Origin: Jatrophihabitans_A sp035248685
Lineage (GTDB): Bacteria > Actinomycetota > Actinomycetes > Mycobacteriales > Jatrophihabitantaceae
Length of the DNA: 64,000 bases
Direction: 5' to 3'
Assembly: GCA_035248685.1 (NCBI GenBank)
Contig: DATFHF010000049.1
Coordinates: 54,283 to 118,282, forward strand
Made by a program: the position numbers and the translations under genes
In this document: piece after piece, positions 44,825 through 53,521 of the stretch
Numbering within the stretch: position 1 is the first letter of the stretch
Layout of the letters: every line of letters begins with the position of its first letter
The notes under the pieces: model-generated
The model's input: only the letters and a program-made list of their open reading frames with translations
Told to the model about the DNA's origin: nothing
Databases searched by the model: none

Positions 44825-46336
44825 TCAGGCGGGAGCGGCCGCCACCTCGGGGTCGGGGGCAATCGGGGCGGTCGGCCGAACCAGCACCAGGACCGCGATT
44901 CCGCCGACGATGCCGGCTAGCCCGGCCACCACGAAGATCAGGTCCAGCCCGGCCGCGGCCGCGGTGTGCAGGGCGGAATCCAGGGCTGCCCGGCGGCTTC
45001 CGGCCTGCGCGAGCAGCTCCCGCACCTGGCCGCCGGCCAAGCTGTGCGCGACGGCGGCCGGGTGCGCGACGCCGGCCTTCGACACCGAGCTGCTGGCCCT
45101 GGTCGAGAACAGCGTGCCGAGCAGGGCAATCCCGATCGCGAAGCCGAGCTGCCGGACGGTCGTCACGGCGCCGGCGGCCATGCCACCCCGGTGCGCCGGG
45201 ACAGCCGACATGGCCGAGGAGTTCAGCGTCGGCGTGGCCAGCCCCACCCCGACCCCGGCGATCAAGAAGCCCAGGATCAGCGACGGCCAACTGGAATCCC
45301 GGTTGACCAGGGCCGCGTTGGCCAGCGCGCCGATACCGATCAGGATCATGCCCGTCCCGATGATCGGTCCCGGCGCCCGATGGTGCAGGTACCGGCCGAT
45401 CCCGGCTGACACCGCAAAGGCCGCGATGGACAGCGGAAGCCCGGTCATGCCGGACTGGATCGGACTGAGCCGGAGCAGCGACTGCAACCAGATCGAGGTG
45501 TAGGTGAAGTAGGAGAAGGCGGCGAAGTTGACCAGCAACGAGGCGATCAGGATGCCGACGAAGGCCTTGTTGCGTAGCAGCCCCAGGTCGAGCATCGCCG
45601 ACTTGCTCCGTGCCTCGATGACGAAGAAGAACACCAATGCCACCAAGCTGATCGCGAGCAGGCCGAACGTGGTGGTGCTGGTCCAGCCGTCATCGTTGGC
45701 CCGGATCAGCGCGAAGGTCAGCACTCCCGCCGCGAGGGTGAACACCGCGGTGCCCGGTAGGTCGACCCGTAGACCGTGCTGTGGCTTGCCGCCGTCGAAC
45801 ACCCGCAGGGACAGCACGATTGCCAGGATGCTGAACGGCAGGTTGACGAAGAAGATCCATCGCCAGGACAAGCCTTCGGTGAGCAGCCCACCGATGATCG
45901 GGCCGATCGCCGCCGAGGCACCGACCACGGCGCCCCACAGGCCGTAGGCCGCACCGCGATCCCTGCCTAGGTACGAGCTGTTCAGCAACGCGAAGGTGGT
46001 GGCGAACATCGCCGCCGCGCCGACACCCTGTACCACTCGGGCAATGATGAGCACGCCGGGATCCGGCGCTACCCCGCAGACCAGTGATGCCACGGCGAAC
46101 AGCGCAAGGCCGCCGATGTAGGCCCGGCGGTGACCGATCAGGTCGGCCACCGATCCGACACCGAGCAGCAACGCGGCGAGCGTGACCGCATAGGCGTCGA
46201 CGACCCATTGCAGCGAGGCGAACGAGGTGTGCAGGTTCTGCGCCATGCTCGGCAGCGCGACGTTGACGATGGTGACATCGATCAGCAGCATGAAGCTGCC
46301 GAGGCAAACCGCGATCAATGGCAACCATCTGCGCAT
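44825..46336 (-). CDS. MFS multidrug exporter, DHA2 (14-TM) family
   Basis: This 503-residue transporter has the DHA2 pattern: first helix LPLIAVCLGSFMLLIDVTIVNVALP, motif A region GSVADLIGHRRAYIGG, and motif C region GAVVGASAAIGPIIGGLL. Fourteen helices are likely. It should export hydrophobic drugs or metabolites with proton antiport. ATG 46336 follows GAGGGGAC and begins directly before helix 1. The open frame upstream lacks membrane features. A possible minus-strand promoter is TTGTAG with TATTAC near 46440-46470. Confidence 0.92.
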   Translation of the reverse strand: MRRWLPLIAVCLGSFMLLIDVTIVNVALPSMAQNLHTSFASLQWVVDAYAVTLAALLLGVGSVADLIGHRRAYIGGLALFAVASLVCGVAPDPGVLIIARVVQGVGAAAMFATTFALLNSSYLGRDRGAAYGLWGAVVGASAAIGPIIGGLLTEGLSWRWIFFVNLPFSILAIVLSLRVFDGGKPQHGLRVDLPGTAVFTLAAGVLTFALIRANDDGWTSTTTFGLLAISLVALVFFFVIEARSKSAMLDLGLLRNKAFVGILIASLLVNFAAFSYFTYTSIWLQSLLRLSPIQSGMTGLPLSIAAFAVSAGIGRYLHHRAPGPIIGTGMILIGIGALANAALVNRDSSWPSLILGFLIAGVGVGLATPTLNSSAMSAVPAHRGGMAAGAVTTVRQLGFAIGIALLGTLFSTRASSSVSKAGVAHPAAVAHSLAGGQVRELLAQAGSRRAALDSALHTAAAAGLDLIFVVAGLAGIVGGIAVLVLVRPTAPIAPDPEVAAAPA

Positions 46337-46535
46337 GGACTGTCCCCTCGTGGTCGGCCGATGAAAGCCAGGGACAGTCTGCACCTCGGCGGCGACGGCC
46401 GCTGGCATCTGCGAAATGGTTTGCGGATCCCGTTCTGTAATAAGCCTAAACCGGACAGCTACAATACTCCGAGTAATCAGTCGGTGACTAGATTGCGGCT
46501 TGTATAGCCGTCGTAAACGTCGGTAAAGTTCTTCC

Positions 46536-46625
46536 TGCACGGGGGTGCAAATGGGGGAATCGCAGTAAGAGATTGAAGCCCCGCGGGATCGGGTATGGGG
46601 GTACCTGATTCAGCGGGGCTTCTCT
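46536..46625 (+). ncRNA. Structured RNA or bidirectional terminator in a 307-base gene-free interval
   Basis: The interval 46337-46643 contains no gene. At 46576-46621 lies a long hairpin: AAGCCCCGC/GCGGGGCTT, an internal loop, then ATCGGGTA/TACCTGAT closing a TGGGGG loop. A smaller hairpin TGCAC-GGGG-GTGCA lies at 46536-46549. On the minus strand the same loops are C-rich (CCCCCA and CCCC). A weak plus-strand promoter (TTGTAT, 46500-46505; TAAAGT, 46524-46529) could drive a roughly 90-base RNA. At minimum it terminates the minus-strand gene ending at 46644. Confidence 0.4.
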
Positions 46626-46643
46626 CTGCCCCCGGCTGGTCAG

Positions 46644-47300
46644 CTAACCGGCGGTGGCGCGCTGGGCGATCTGCCGAAGTGTCTGATCGGTGGTGCTCGA
46701 ACTGCCGGTGGTGTAGGCCGCCTCGGCAACCCAGACCTGGCTGCCCGATCGCCGTGACGCGAAGGCGGCGGGCGGCAGTTTGCTCGGTCCGCCTGGGTAG
46801 CCGACGCCCTCCCGCAGCAGGTCACTGATGTTGCCGGTGCCGTCGGAGTTGACCAATGCCAGGTAGCGCTCGGCCTGGTTCGCGGTGTCGAAGGTGACGA
46901 TGCTGGCCGCGATCACCACGGTCCGCTCGCCCTGTTTGGTGGTAGCCAGGAACCGATGCACCGACGAGCACGGCGTCTTGGCGAAGAAGGATTGCACCTG
47001 CCCGTAGGAGTGGGCTGCGCAGTCGGTCTGATCGTCGCCGGCCTGTCGAACCCAACCGGCCGGCAAGTCCTCGGTCGGCTTGCTCGATGGTGTGCCACTC
47101 CCGCTGGCCGCGTTCGAGGTCGACGGACCGCCGGCCTGGTGCCGGTTACCGGGATGGCCGCCGAAGGCGAGCAGCCCGACCAGGACCAGCAGGCTGACCG
47201 CCAGCCAACCACCGAGCACCAGCGCGACCAGCTTCAGCCGGCTGCGGGGTGCCTCATCGACCGGATCCCAGTCCTCGTCCGATTCGATCAGCCAACTCAC
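46644..47300 (-). CDS. Membrane-anchored hypothetical protein
   Basis: This 218-residue protein has a short acidic cytoplasmic N-terminus (SWLIESDEDWDPVDEAPRSR), one membrane helix (KLVALVLGGWLAVSLLVLVGLLAF) and a Ser/Gly-rich linker leading to an extracellular domain. That domain has a cysteine pair (DCAAHSYGQVQSFF, TPCSSVHRFLAT) that could form a disulfide. The layout resembles many actinomycete cell-surface proteins of unknown function. GTG 47300 is preferred because a longer form would overlap the divergent solA gene. Confidence 0.75.
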   Translation of the reverse strand: MSWLIESDEDWDPVDEAPRSRLKLVALVLGGWLAVSLLVLVGLLAFGGHPGNRHQAGGPSTSNAASGSGTPSSKPTEDLPAGWVRQAGDDQTDCAAHSYGQVQSFFAKTPCSSVHRFLATTKQGERTVVIAASIVTFDTANQAERYLALVNSDGTGNISDLLREGVGYPGGPSKLPPAAFASRRSGSQVWVAEAAYTTGSSSTTDQTLRQIAQRATAG

Positions 47301-47373
47301 CCGGACACCGTAACCATTACCGGCTGTTGGATGCCGGTTAGGCTGATCCGCATGGGTTGGCAGGCTGGCGTTC

Positions 47374-48543
47374 ATGAGTGAATACGACGTCATTGTGGTC
47401 GGCTTGGGCGCGATGGGTTCTTCGGCCGCCTACCAGCTGGCGCGGCGCGGCCAGCGGGTGCTCGGGCTGGAGCAGTTCACGCCGGCCCACAACCTGGGCT
47501 CGTCCCATGGCGCCAGCCGAATCGTGCGCAAGGCCTACTTCGAGCGACCGGACTACGTGCCGCTGCTGGCCCGCACCTATGAACTCTGGGACGAGCTGTC
47601 GGCAGATTTCGGCGAGCAGCTGTTCCACCGCTGCGGAGCGCTGATGATCGGACGGCCGGACAGCGAGGTGGTCGCCGGCACGCTGGAGTCGGTACGCCGG
47701 TGGAATCTGCCGCACGAGGTGCTGGATCCGGCCGGGATGCGCGAGCGGTTTCCCCAGTTCACGCTGCCGGACGACCAGGTGGCGGTGTATGAGGCCGGCG
47801 CCGGCTACGCCCGGCCGGAAGCTGCCGTGCTGGCGAACGTGGAACTTGCGGTGGACGCCGGTGCCGAGCTGTGGTTCGACACCACGGTGGAGTCGATCGA
47901 GCTCGGACCGTCCGGCGTGCATCTGAGCGCGGACGGCGAGCAGCTGAGCGCACCGAAGGTGGTGCTGGCGACCGGGGCCTGGGCGGATCGGCTGGCCAAC
48001 CTGGACGGCTTCGGCCTGGGCGTGCAGCGCCAAACCGTGCACTGGTTCCAGCCGGCCCAACCGGCCGATTTCACTGAGGATCGGTTCCCGGTCTACCTGT
48101 GGGAGGTCCCGACGCCGGCCGAGCTGCCGCCGGCCCAACTCTACGGTTTTCCTTGCCTGCCGGGCGAAACCCTGGCCAAGGCGGCGCTGTACCGCGATGG
48201 CTCATCGGCCACGGTTAACCCCGACGCGCTGAACCGTTCGGTCACCGCCGCCGACTACGACCGGTTGCAGGGACTGCTGGCCGGGACGCTGCCCGGCCTG
48301 GCCGGCGCGCCGCCGGTGCGTTCGGACGTGTGCATGTACCCGATCTCGGCCGACAACGACTTCTTGCTCGGCCTGCACCCGGGCTCGTCCGGCCGGGTGG
48401 TGTTGGCGGTCGGGTTCGGCGGGCATGGCTTCAAGTTCGTCCCGGTGGTAGGCGAGATCGTGGCGGATCTGGTGATCGACGGCAGCACCCGGCACGAGAT
48501 CGGCTTCCTATCTCCGGAGCGGGTGCGCGCCGCCAGCCACTAG
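47374..48543 (+). CDS. solA: N-methyl amino acid oxidase, SolA/sarcosine-oxidase type
   Basis: This 389-residue flavoprotein has the FAD Rossmann motif VIVVGLGAMGSSAAYQLARRG at the N-terminus and the covalent-flavin cysteine C320 in SDVCMYPISADNDF, as in monomeric sarcosine oxidase and N-methyltryptophan oxidase. GFGGHGFKFVPVVGEIVADL is the C-terminal flavin segment. It oxidatively demethylates secondary amino acids, giving formaldehyde and peroxide; the exact substrate cannot be read from sequence. Its end overlaps the convergent AI-2E gene by four bases. Confidence 0.9.
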   Translation: MSEYDVIVVGLGAMGSSAAYQLARRGQRVLGLEQFTPAHNLGSSHGASRIVRKAYFERPDYVPLLARTYELWDELSADFGEQLFHRCGALMIGRPDSEVVAGTLESVRRWNLPHEVLDPAGMRERFPQFTLPDDQVAVYEAGAGYARPEAAVLANVELAVDAGAELWFDTTVESIELGPSGVHLSADGEQLSAPKVVLATGAWADRLANLDGFGLGVQRQTVHWFQPAQPADFTEDRFPVYLWEVPTPAELPPAQLYGFPCLPGETLAKAALYRDGSSATVNPDALNRSVTAADYDRLQGLLAGTLPGLAGAPPVRSDVCMYPISADNDFLLGLHPGSSGRVVLAVGFGGHGFKFVPVVGEIVADLVIDGSTRHEIGFLSPERVRAASH

Positions 48544-49616
48544 GCCCGGTCGGCAGCCGGAAAGACCAGCTCACGTACCAGCACCCGGACCACCAGCGCG
48601 ATCGGCACCCCGAACAAGGCGCCCGGGATTCCGAGGATCGCGCCGCCGAGCAGCACCGAGGGAACGGTGATCACGCCTGGCAGTTCCACCGAGAACCGCA
48701 TCACCCGCGGCTGAATCAGGTAGTCCTCGGCCATCCGGTAGGCGATGTAGAAGATCAGCGTGGCGACCGCGGTCGGCAGGCTGACGGTCAGCGAGACCAG
48801 GGTGACGATCGCGCCGCCGACCGTCGAGCCGACCACCGGCACCAGCGACAGCACGGTGACCAGCGCGCCGAGCATCACCGCGTACGGAATGCCCCAGGCC
48901 AGCGCCCAGACCGAGGTGCCCAGCCCGCAGAGCACCGCGATCAGCACCGTGGACAGCATCACCCGCCCGACTTGAAGGATCAGCTCGTCCAGCACCCGGG
49001 CGCTGCGGATCCGCCGACTGGCCGGGACGATCCGCAGCGCCAGGTCCCGCAGCCGCGGTAGTTCGATCGCGAAGTACAGCGACAGGAAGGCCACCACCAC
49101 GATGTCGGTCAGCGCCCGGAACAGCAGTTCGCTGCCGGTCAGGACGTAGTTCAGCAGCTTGGTCAGGTCGATCGATCCGCGGTTGTTGGACGCGCTGGTA
49201 ACCGACGACAACCCCTTGCCCAGTGAGCCGAGGTGCGATTCGGCGTTCTTGATCAGTTGTGGTCCGGTCTTGATCAGCTCCGGCAACTGGGTGCTCGCCG
49301 CGTCGACCGCGAGCACGATGGGCGCGCTGAGCAGGATCACCGCGACCAGCCAGGTGAGCAGCGCGGCCAGCCAGCGACGCATGCCCCGGCGCTGGAGGAA
49401 CCCGATCAACGGATCCAGTGTCAGACCGATCAGCATCGCGAAGGTGATCAGGTAGAGCAGCGTCTTCAGCTGCTCGAAGATCAGCAGGCCCAGGTAGGCG
49501 ACCCCGACGCCGATCGCGAAGCGCGCCGCGAACGAGATGACCGAGCGCGGCCGGCGAACCGACACCACCTGGTCGACCGGCGGCGCACCGATCGGCACGG
49601 CGCCCTTGACATCCAT
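48540..49616 (-). CDS. AI-2E family transporter
   Basis: This 358-residue membrane protein has about seven or eight helices and the family segments FAMLIGLTLDPLIGFLQRRG near the start and WGIPYAVMLGALVTVLSLVPVVGSTVG in the second half. YLIQPRVMRFSVELPGVITVPSVLLGGAILG follows the pattern of AI-2E/TqsA/PerM proteins. Substrates in the family range from autoinducer-2 to sodium/proton exchange, so the role is open. It overlaps the solA stop by four bases. Confidence 0.9.
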   Translation of the reverse strand: MDVKGAVPIGAPPVDQVVSVRRPRSVISFAARFAIGVGVAYLGLLIFEQLKTLLYLITFAMLIGLTLDPLIGFLQRRGMRRWLAALLTWLVAVILLSAPIVLAVDAASTQLPELIKTGPQLIKNAESHLGSLGKGLSSVTSASNNRGSIDLTKLLNYVLTGSELLFRALTDIVVVAFLSLYFAIELPRLRDLALRIVPASRRIRSARVLDELILQVGRVMLSTVLIAVLCGLGTSVWALAWGIPYAVMLGALVTVLSLVPVVGSTVGGAIVTLVSLTVSLPTAVATLIFYIAYRMAEDYLIQPRVMRFSVELPGVITVPSVLLGGAILGIPGALFGVPIALVVRVLVRELVFPAADRA

Positions 49617-49694
49617 CCTGGCTGCTCCGCTCAGCTCGCCGCCGAATGTGCTCCCCGGCGGGATGGCCTCAGGCTAGTGGACCGATCAGCTCAC

Positions 49695-50777
49695 TCACAG
49701 GAACTCCAGGCTGACCTGCGGTGTCACCGGGTGGGACTGGCAGGCCAGCACCAGGCCGGCCGCGATCTCGTCCGGTTCCAGGGCGTAGTTGCGGCTCATC
49801 CGTACCTCGCCGGCGGTGAGCCGGGCCCGGCAGGTGCCACACACCCCGCCCTTACAGGCGTAGGGCGCATCCGGCCGGGTGGCCAGCACCGCATCCAGGA
49901 TGCTCGTCCCGCCGTAGCCGACCGACACCGTGGAGGTGCGGCCGGCCAGCGTGACGGTGACCTGGCTGCGGTCCTCCGGGTCGTGCTCGCCGACCGGGGC
50001 TGCTGCCTCGATCGGCTCGTCGCCGACGAAGAACAGCTCGGCGTGGATCCGGTTCTCGCCGACCCCGCCGGCCACCAGCGCGTCGCGGGCAACCGTCACC
50101 ATGCCGAACGGTCCGCACAGGTACCACTGCTCGACGCCGGCCGCCGGGCCGTCCAGCAGGGTGGCGATCTTCGCGGCATCGATCCGGCCGGTAAGCAGGT
50201 CCGACAGCTGCGGCTCGCCGGACAGCACGTGCAGCATGGTGAAGCGCCCCGGGTAGCGGTTCTTCAGATCCGCCAGCTCTTCCAGGAACATCACGTCGTT
50301 GGACGTCCGGTTGCCGTAGACCAGGCAGATCTCACCGTCCGGCACCTCGCGCAGAGTGCTGGCGATGATCGACATCATCGGGGTGATGCCGGAGCCGGCG
50401 GCCACGCAGCCGAGTCGGCGGCCGACCGCGGCATCGGGCTGGCCGGTGCCGGCGCCGAACCGGCCGGCCGGCGTCATCACCTCGACCGTGTCACCGGATG
50501 CCAATTCGCCGTTGAGCCAGCTGGAGAACAGCCCGCCGTTGATTCGCTTTACGCCGATCCGCAGTTCGCCTCGCTCGACGAGATCGGCCGGCGTCGAGCA
50601 GATCGAGTAGGTACGCCGCTCGTCATCGGTTCCGCTCACCCGGCGCAGGGTGAGGTGCTGTCCGGGATGGAAGGCATAGTCGGCGCGCAGCTCCTCGGGT
50701 ACCGCGAACCGCACCGAGCAGGCGGCGGTCGTCAGCGGCCGCACTTCCTGCACGGTGAGCTTGTGAAACCCACTCAT
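49695..50777 (-). CDS. paaE: Phenylacetyl-CoA epoxidase reductase subunit
   Basis: This 360-residue reductase has an N-terminal FAD domain (RTYSICSTP), a pyridine-nucleotide domain (GCVAAGSGITPMMSIIASTL and YLCGPFGMV) and a C-terminal plant-type [2Fe-2S] ferredoxin domain with YACKGGVCGTCRARL and a late cysteine in LACQSHP. It passes electrons from NADPH to the PaaAC oxygenase. ATG 50777 overlaps the paaD stop by four bases, and it is the last gene of paaABCDE. Confidence 0.96.
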   Translation of the reverse strand: MSGFHKLTVQEVRPLTTAACSVRFAVPEELRADYAFHPGQHLTLRRVSGTDDERRTYSICSTPADLVERGELRIGVKRINGGLFSSWLNGELASGDTVEVMTPAGRFGAGTGQPDAAVGRRLGCVAAGSGITPMMSIIASTLREVPDGEICLVYGNRTSNDVMFLEELADLKNRYPGRFTMLHVLSGEPQLSDLLTGRIDAAKIATLLDGPAAGVEQWYLCGPFGMVTVARDALVAGGVGENRIHAELFFVGDEPIEAAAPVGEHDPEDRSQVTVTLAGRTSTVSVGYGGTSILDAVLATRPDAPYACKGGVCGTCRARLTAGEVRMSRNYALEPDEIAAGLVLACQSHPVTPQVSLEFL

Positions 50778-51298
50778 AGCGGCTTGAACTCGTCGAAGGG
50801 CTCGGCGCAGTCCAGGCAGCGGCGCAGCGCCTTGCACGGGGTGGAGCCGAACTGGCTGATCAGCTCGGTGTTCGCGGAGTCGCAGCGCGGGCAGCGCACC
50901 GGCATCGGCCGACCCAGCTGGATCGAGATCGGACCGGACCGGGTCGGCCGCGGTGGCGCGATGCCGTACTCGGCCAGCTTGGCTCGGCCGCTCTCGGTGA
51001 TCCAGTCGGTGGTCCAGGCCGGCGCCAGCTCCACCACCACGGTGGCCCGCGGGTCGATCGCCCGGACGGCGCTCAGCACGTCCTGCTGGATGGCCTCGGT
51101 GGCCGGGCAGCCCGAGTAGGTCGGGGTCAACACAATCTCGGGATGGCCGTCGGCGGCCAACCGGACGTCGCGCAGAATGCCCAGTTCGGCAATGGTCACC
51201 ACCGGGATCTCCGGGTCCGGGACGCCGGCGGCGGCCGCCCGCACCGCTTGCAGCGTCTGCGCATCGGCCGGCTGGTGGCCGGCAGCTGCTCGGCTCAC
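50774..51298 (-). CDS. paaD: Phenylacetyl-CoA epoxidase maturation protein PaaD
   Basis: This protein of 174-175 residues has the MIP18/DUF59 motif PDPEIPVVTIAELGILRDV and YSGCPATEAIQQDVL in its N-terminal domain. The C-terminal part carries a zinc-ribbon-like set of cysteines (CPRCDS, PCKALRRCLDCAEPF). PaaD is needed to assemble the iron-sulfur or diiron centre of the epoxidase. Two GTG codons (51301, 51298) are possible; 51298 gives a GTGA overlap with the paaC stop. Confidence 0.95.
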   Translation of the reverse strand: MSRAAAGHQPADAQTLQAVRAAAAGVPDPEIPVVTIAELGILRDVRLAADGHPEIVLTPTYSGCPATEAIQQDVLSAVRAIDPRATVVVELAPAWTTDWITESGRAKLAEYGIAPPRPTRSGPISIQLGRPMPVRCPRCDSANTELISQFGSTPCKALRRCLDCAEPFDEFKPL

Positions 51299-52062
51299 CA
51301 CTGGACCCCCGGGTGCGAGCGGTGCAGGTGCTGCAATTCGGCGAGCAGGTAACCGAAGCTCTGGGTGTGCAGCCCACGCCGGCCGCCGGAGGGTCGCCAG
51401 TCGTCAGCCGGCACGGTCAGCGTCGCCTCGGTCAGCGTTGGCAGCACGCTTGCCTGCCAGGGCTGCTCCAGGCTGGACGGCAGCGGTCCGACGCCGACGG
51501 CTGCCACCCGTTCGAACACCGGATCGTCGGCGAACAGGTCGTGGGTATAAGGCCATACCTCGTCCACCGCGGCCTGGGTCAGGTCGTGGCTGAAATCGGT
51601 GCCGTCGCCCAACCGGCAGACCCAGGTGGCCGCGTGCTCCAGGTGATAGCTGACTTCCTTGACCGCCTTGGCAGCGATCGCAGCCAGCTGCGAGTCGGTC
51701 GATGCCTCGAGCGCCTGATAGAGCTGGTACTGGTAGGCGGAGAACAACAGCTGGCGGACCAGCGTGGTCGCGAAGTCGCCGTTGTCCAGTTCTGCTAGTT
51801 GGACGTTGTGGAACTCCCGTTCCTCACGAAGGTAGGCCAGCTCGTCCTCGGACCGGCTGGTGTGGCTGCCGCCGTAGGACAGCAGCGCCCGGGCCTGCCC
51901 CAGCAGGTCGAGGGCGATGTTCATCAGGGCGATGTCTTCTTCGATCTGCGGCGAACGGGCCGACCACTCGGACAGCCGCTGCGACAGGATCAGTGCGTCG
52001 TCGCCGAGCCGGATCGCGTACTCGGCAGTGTCTTCGGCGACCAGCGGCGGCTGCTCGCTCAT
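51295..52062 (-). CDS. paaC: Phenylacetyl-CoA epoxidase structural subunit
   Basis: This 255-residue ferritin-like protein is PaaC, the structural partner of PaaA. Typical segments are YAIRLGDDALILSQRLSEWSARSPQIEEDIALMNIALDLLGQA split over helices 1-2, and SYHLEHAATWVCRLGDGT. As usual for PaaC, the diiron ligand set is degenerate. It overlaps paaB upstream and paaD downstream by four bases each, which fixes the start at 52062. Confidence 0.96.
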   Translation of the reverse strand: MSEQPPLVAEDTAEYAIRLGDDALILSQRLSEWSARSPQIEEDIALMNIALDLLGQARALLSYGGSHTSRSEDELAYLREEREFHNVQLAELDNGDFATTLVRQLLFSAYQYQLYQALEASTDSQLAAIAAKAVKEVSYHLEHAATWVCRLGDGTDFSHDLTQAAVDEVWPYTHDLFADDPVFERVAAVGVGPLPSSLEQPWQASVLPTLTEATLTVPADDWRPSGGRRGLHTQSFGYLLAELQHLHRSHPGVQW

Positions 52063-52364
52063 AGGTGCTCCACCCCGTCCGGGATGGTGTAGAAGGTCGG
52101 GTGCCGGTAGACCTTGTCGGCGGCCGGTTCGAAGAAGGCGTCCTTCTCGTCGGGCGAACTGGCCACCACCGCCTCGGACGGCACCACCCAGATGGACACT
52201 CCCTCACCACGACGGGTGTACAGATCGCGGGCGTTCTGCAATGCCAAGGTGGCATCCGAGGCGTGCAGCGAGCCGGCATGCACGTGGCTGGTTCCCCGCG
52301 CCGGCCGGACGAAAACCTCCCAGAGCGGCGTGGGTGGTGTCGGGTTGGCGGCAGACGAGCTCAT
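52059..52364 (-). CDS. paaB: Phenylacetyl-CoA epoxidase subunit PaaB
   Basis: This 101-residue protein matches PaaB, the small bridging subunit of the PaaABC(D)E multicomponent oxygenase: WEVFVRPARGTSHVHAGSLHASDATLALQNARDLYTRRGEGVSIWVVP. Its start (ATGAGC, 52364) lies directly behind repeat A copy 2, whose end supplies the AGAGCAGG ribosome-binding region. Its stop overlaps the paaC start by four bases. Confidence 0.96.
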   Translation of the reverse strand: MSSSAANPTPPTPLWEVFVRPARGTSHVHAGSLHASDATLALQNARDLYTRRGEGVSIWVVPSEAVVASSPDEKDAFFEPAADKVYRHPTFYTIPDGVEHL

Positions 52365-52446
52365 TGGCTAACCTGCTCTTCGCGCAAGCGCTCATCGCGT
52401 CCGTGAGCTCCGCTCCTCGCTCGCTGGCGCTCGCTGCGATGCTCGC
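52365..52446 (-). repeat. Dispersed repeat family A, copy 2
   Basis: The 82 bases between paaA and paaB match 1751-1838 on the opposite strand. Read on the minus strand the shared blocks are TGAGCGAGCA, GAGGAGCGGAGC, GCGATGAGCGCT and GCGCGAAGAGCAGGTT. It ends at the paaB start codon exactly as copy 1 ends at the shc start. All other junctions in paaABCDE overlap, so the element looks inserted into a compact operon. Confidence 0.8.
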
Positions 52447-53406
52447 TCACGCCGCGGTCCGGGCAGTGCGCTCGGCCTGCTTGGCCGCGTACGCCGCCGC
52501 GGCCTCCCGCACCCAGGCACCGTCGGTGTGCGCCTGCCGGCGGGCCTGGACTCGCAGCCGGTTGCACGGCCCATTGCCTTTGACGACCTGGTAGAACTCG
52601 GTCCAGTCGATCGTCCCGAAGTCGTAGTGCCCGCGCTCGGCGTTCCACCGCAAGTCCGGGTCAGGCAGCGACAGTCCCAGCACCTCGGCCTGCGGTACGC
52701 AGATGTCGACGAACCGCTGCCGGAGTTCGTCGTTGGAGAACCGCTTGATCCCCCAAGCCATCGACTGCGCCGAGTTCGGCGAGTCGTCGTCCGGCGGGCC
52801 GAACATCATCACCGACGGCCACCACCAGCGGTTAACCGCGTCCTGGGCCATCGCGTGCTGCGCCGGCGTTCCCCTCGACAGCGTCAGCAGCGACTCGTAA
52901 CCCTGCCGCTGGTGGAACGACTCTTCCTTGCAAATGCGGATCATCGCCCGCGCGTAGGGGCCGTAGGAGCAGCGGGTCAGCGGCACCTGGTTGGTGATCG
53001 CGGCACCGTCCACCAGCCAACCGATCGCGGCCACATCGGCCCAGGTCGGGGTGGGGTAGTTGAAGATCGAGGAGTACTTCTGCTTGCCGGCATGCAGCAG
53101 ATCCAGCATCTCCTCCCGGCTCATGCCGAGCGTCTCGGCGGCCGAGTACAGGTAGAGCCCGTGGCCGGCCTCGTCCTGGACCTTGGCCAGCAAGATTGCC
53201 TTGCGCCGCAGCGACGGCGCCCGGGTGATCCAGTTGCCCTCCGGCTGCATGCCGATGATTTCGGAGTGGGCGTGCTGCGCGATCTGGCGGATCAGCGTCT
53301 TGCGGTAGCCCTCGGGCATCCAGTCCCGTGGCTCGATTCGGCTGTCGGCGGCGATCAGCTGGTCGAAGCCGGCCTGCTCGTCGGGCCGATCGTAGGGTGC
53401 GGTCAT
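52447..53406 (-). CDS. paaA: Phenylacetyl-CoA epoxidase catalytic subunit
   Basis: This 319-residue protein is the diiron oxygenase subunit that epoxidises the ring of phenylacetyl-CoA. Diiron ligand segments are visible as DEAGHGLYLYSAAETLG (ExxH) and CKEESFHQRQGYESL (ExxH). Other family blocks are GYRKTLIRQIAQHAHSEIIGMQPEGNWI and MMFGPPDDDSP. It is the first gene of the minus-strand paaABCDE operon, with a TetR-type palindrome 14-31 bases upstream of its start. Confidence 0.97.
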   Translation of the reverse strand: MTAPYDRPDEQAGFDQLIAADSRIEPRDWMPEGYRKTLIRQIAQHAHSEIIGMQPEGNWITRAPSLRRKAILLAKVQDEAGHGLYLYSAAETLGMSREEMLDLLHAGKQKYSSIFNYPTPTWADVAAIGWLVDGAAITNQVPLTRCSYGPYARAMIRICKEESFHQRQGYESLLTLSRGTPAQHAMAQDAVNRWWWPSVMMFGPPDDDSPNSAQSMAWGIKRFSNDELRQRFVDICVPQAEVLGLSLPDPDLRWNAERGHYDFGTIDWTEFYQVVKGNGPCNRLRVQARRQAHTDGAWVREAAAAYAAKQAERTARTAA

Positions 53407-53419
53407 CAGCCCTCCTATA

Positions 53420-53437
53420 ACCGAATGATCGTTCGTT
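53420..53437. promoter_or_regulatory. TetR-type operator between paaA and paaZ
   Basis: ACCGAATGATCGTTCGTT is an imperfect palindrome (14 of 18 positions symmetric) centred on GATC, the form often bound by TetR-family PaaR repressors that respond to phenylacetyl-CoA. It lies in the 115-base interval between the divergent paaA and paaZ starts, so one site could control both. No TetR gene is in the window. Confidence 0.65.
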
Positions 53438-53521
53438 TAGTCTATGCTGGCGTAATCCGTCGTTGCAAGCTCACCCGGCGTCCGAAGGCTCGCCCCGGCG
53501 CCCATCCGAAGGACTGAAGCA

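Noticed and set aside
49233..51119. Long plus-strand open frame opposite the AI-2E transporter, paaE and paaD
   Set aside because: It spans the ends of several unrelated genes on the other strand, shows no domain motif and is explained by high GC at third positions.
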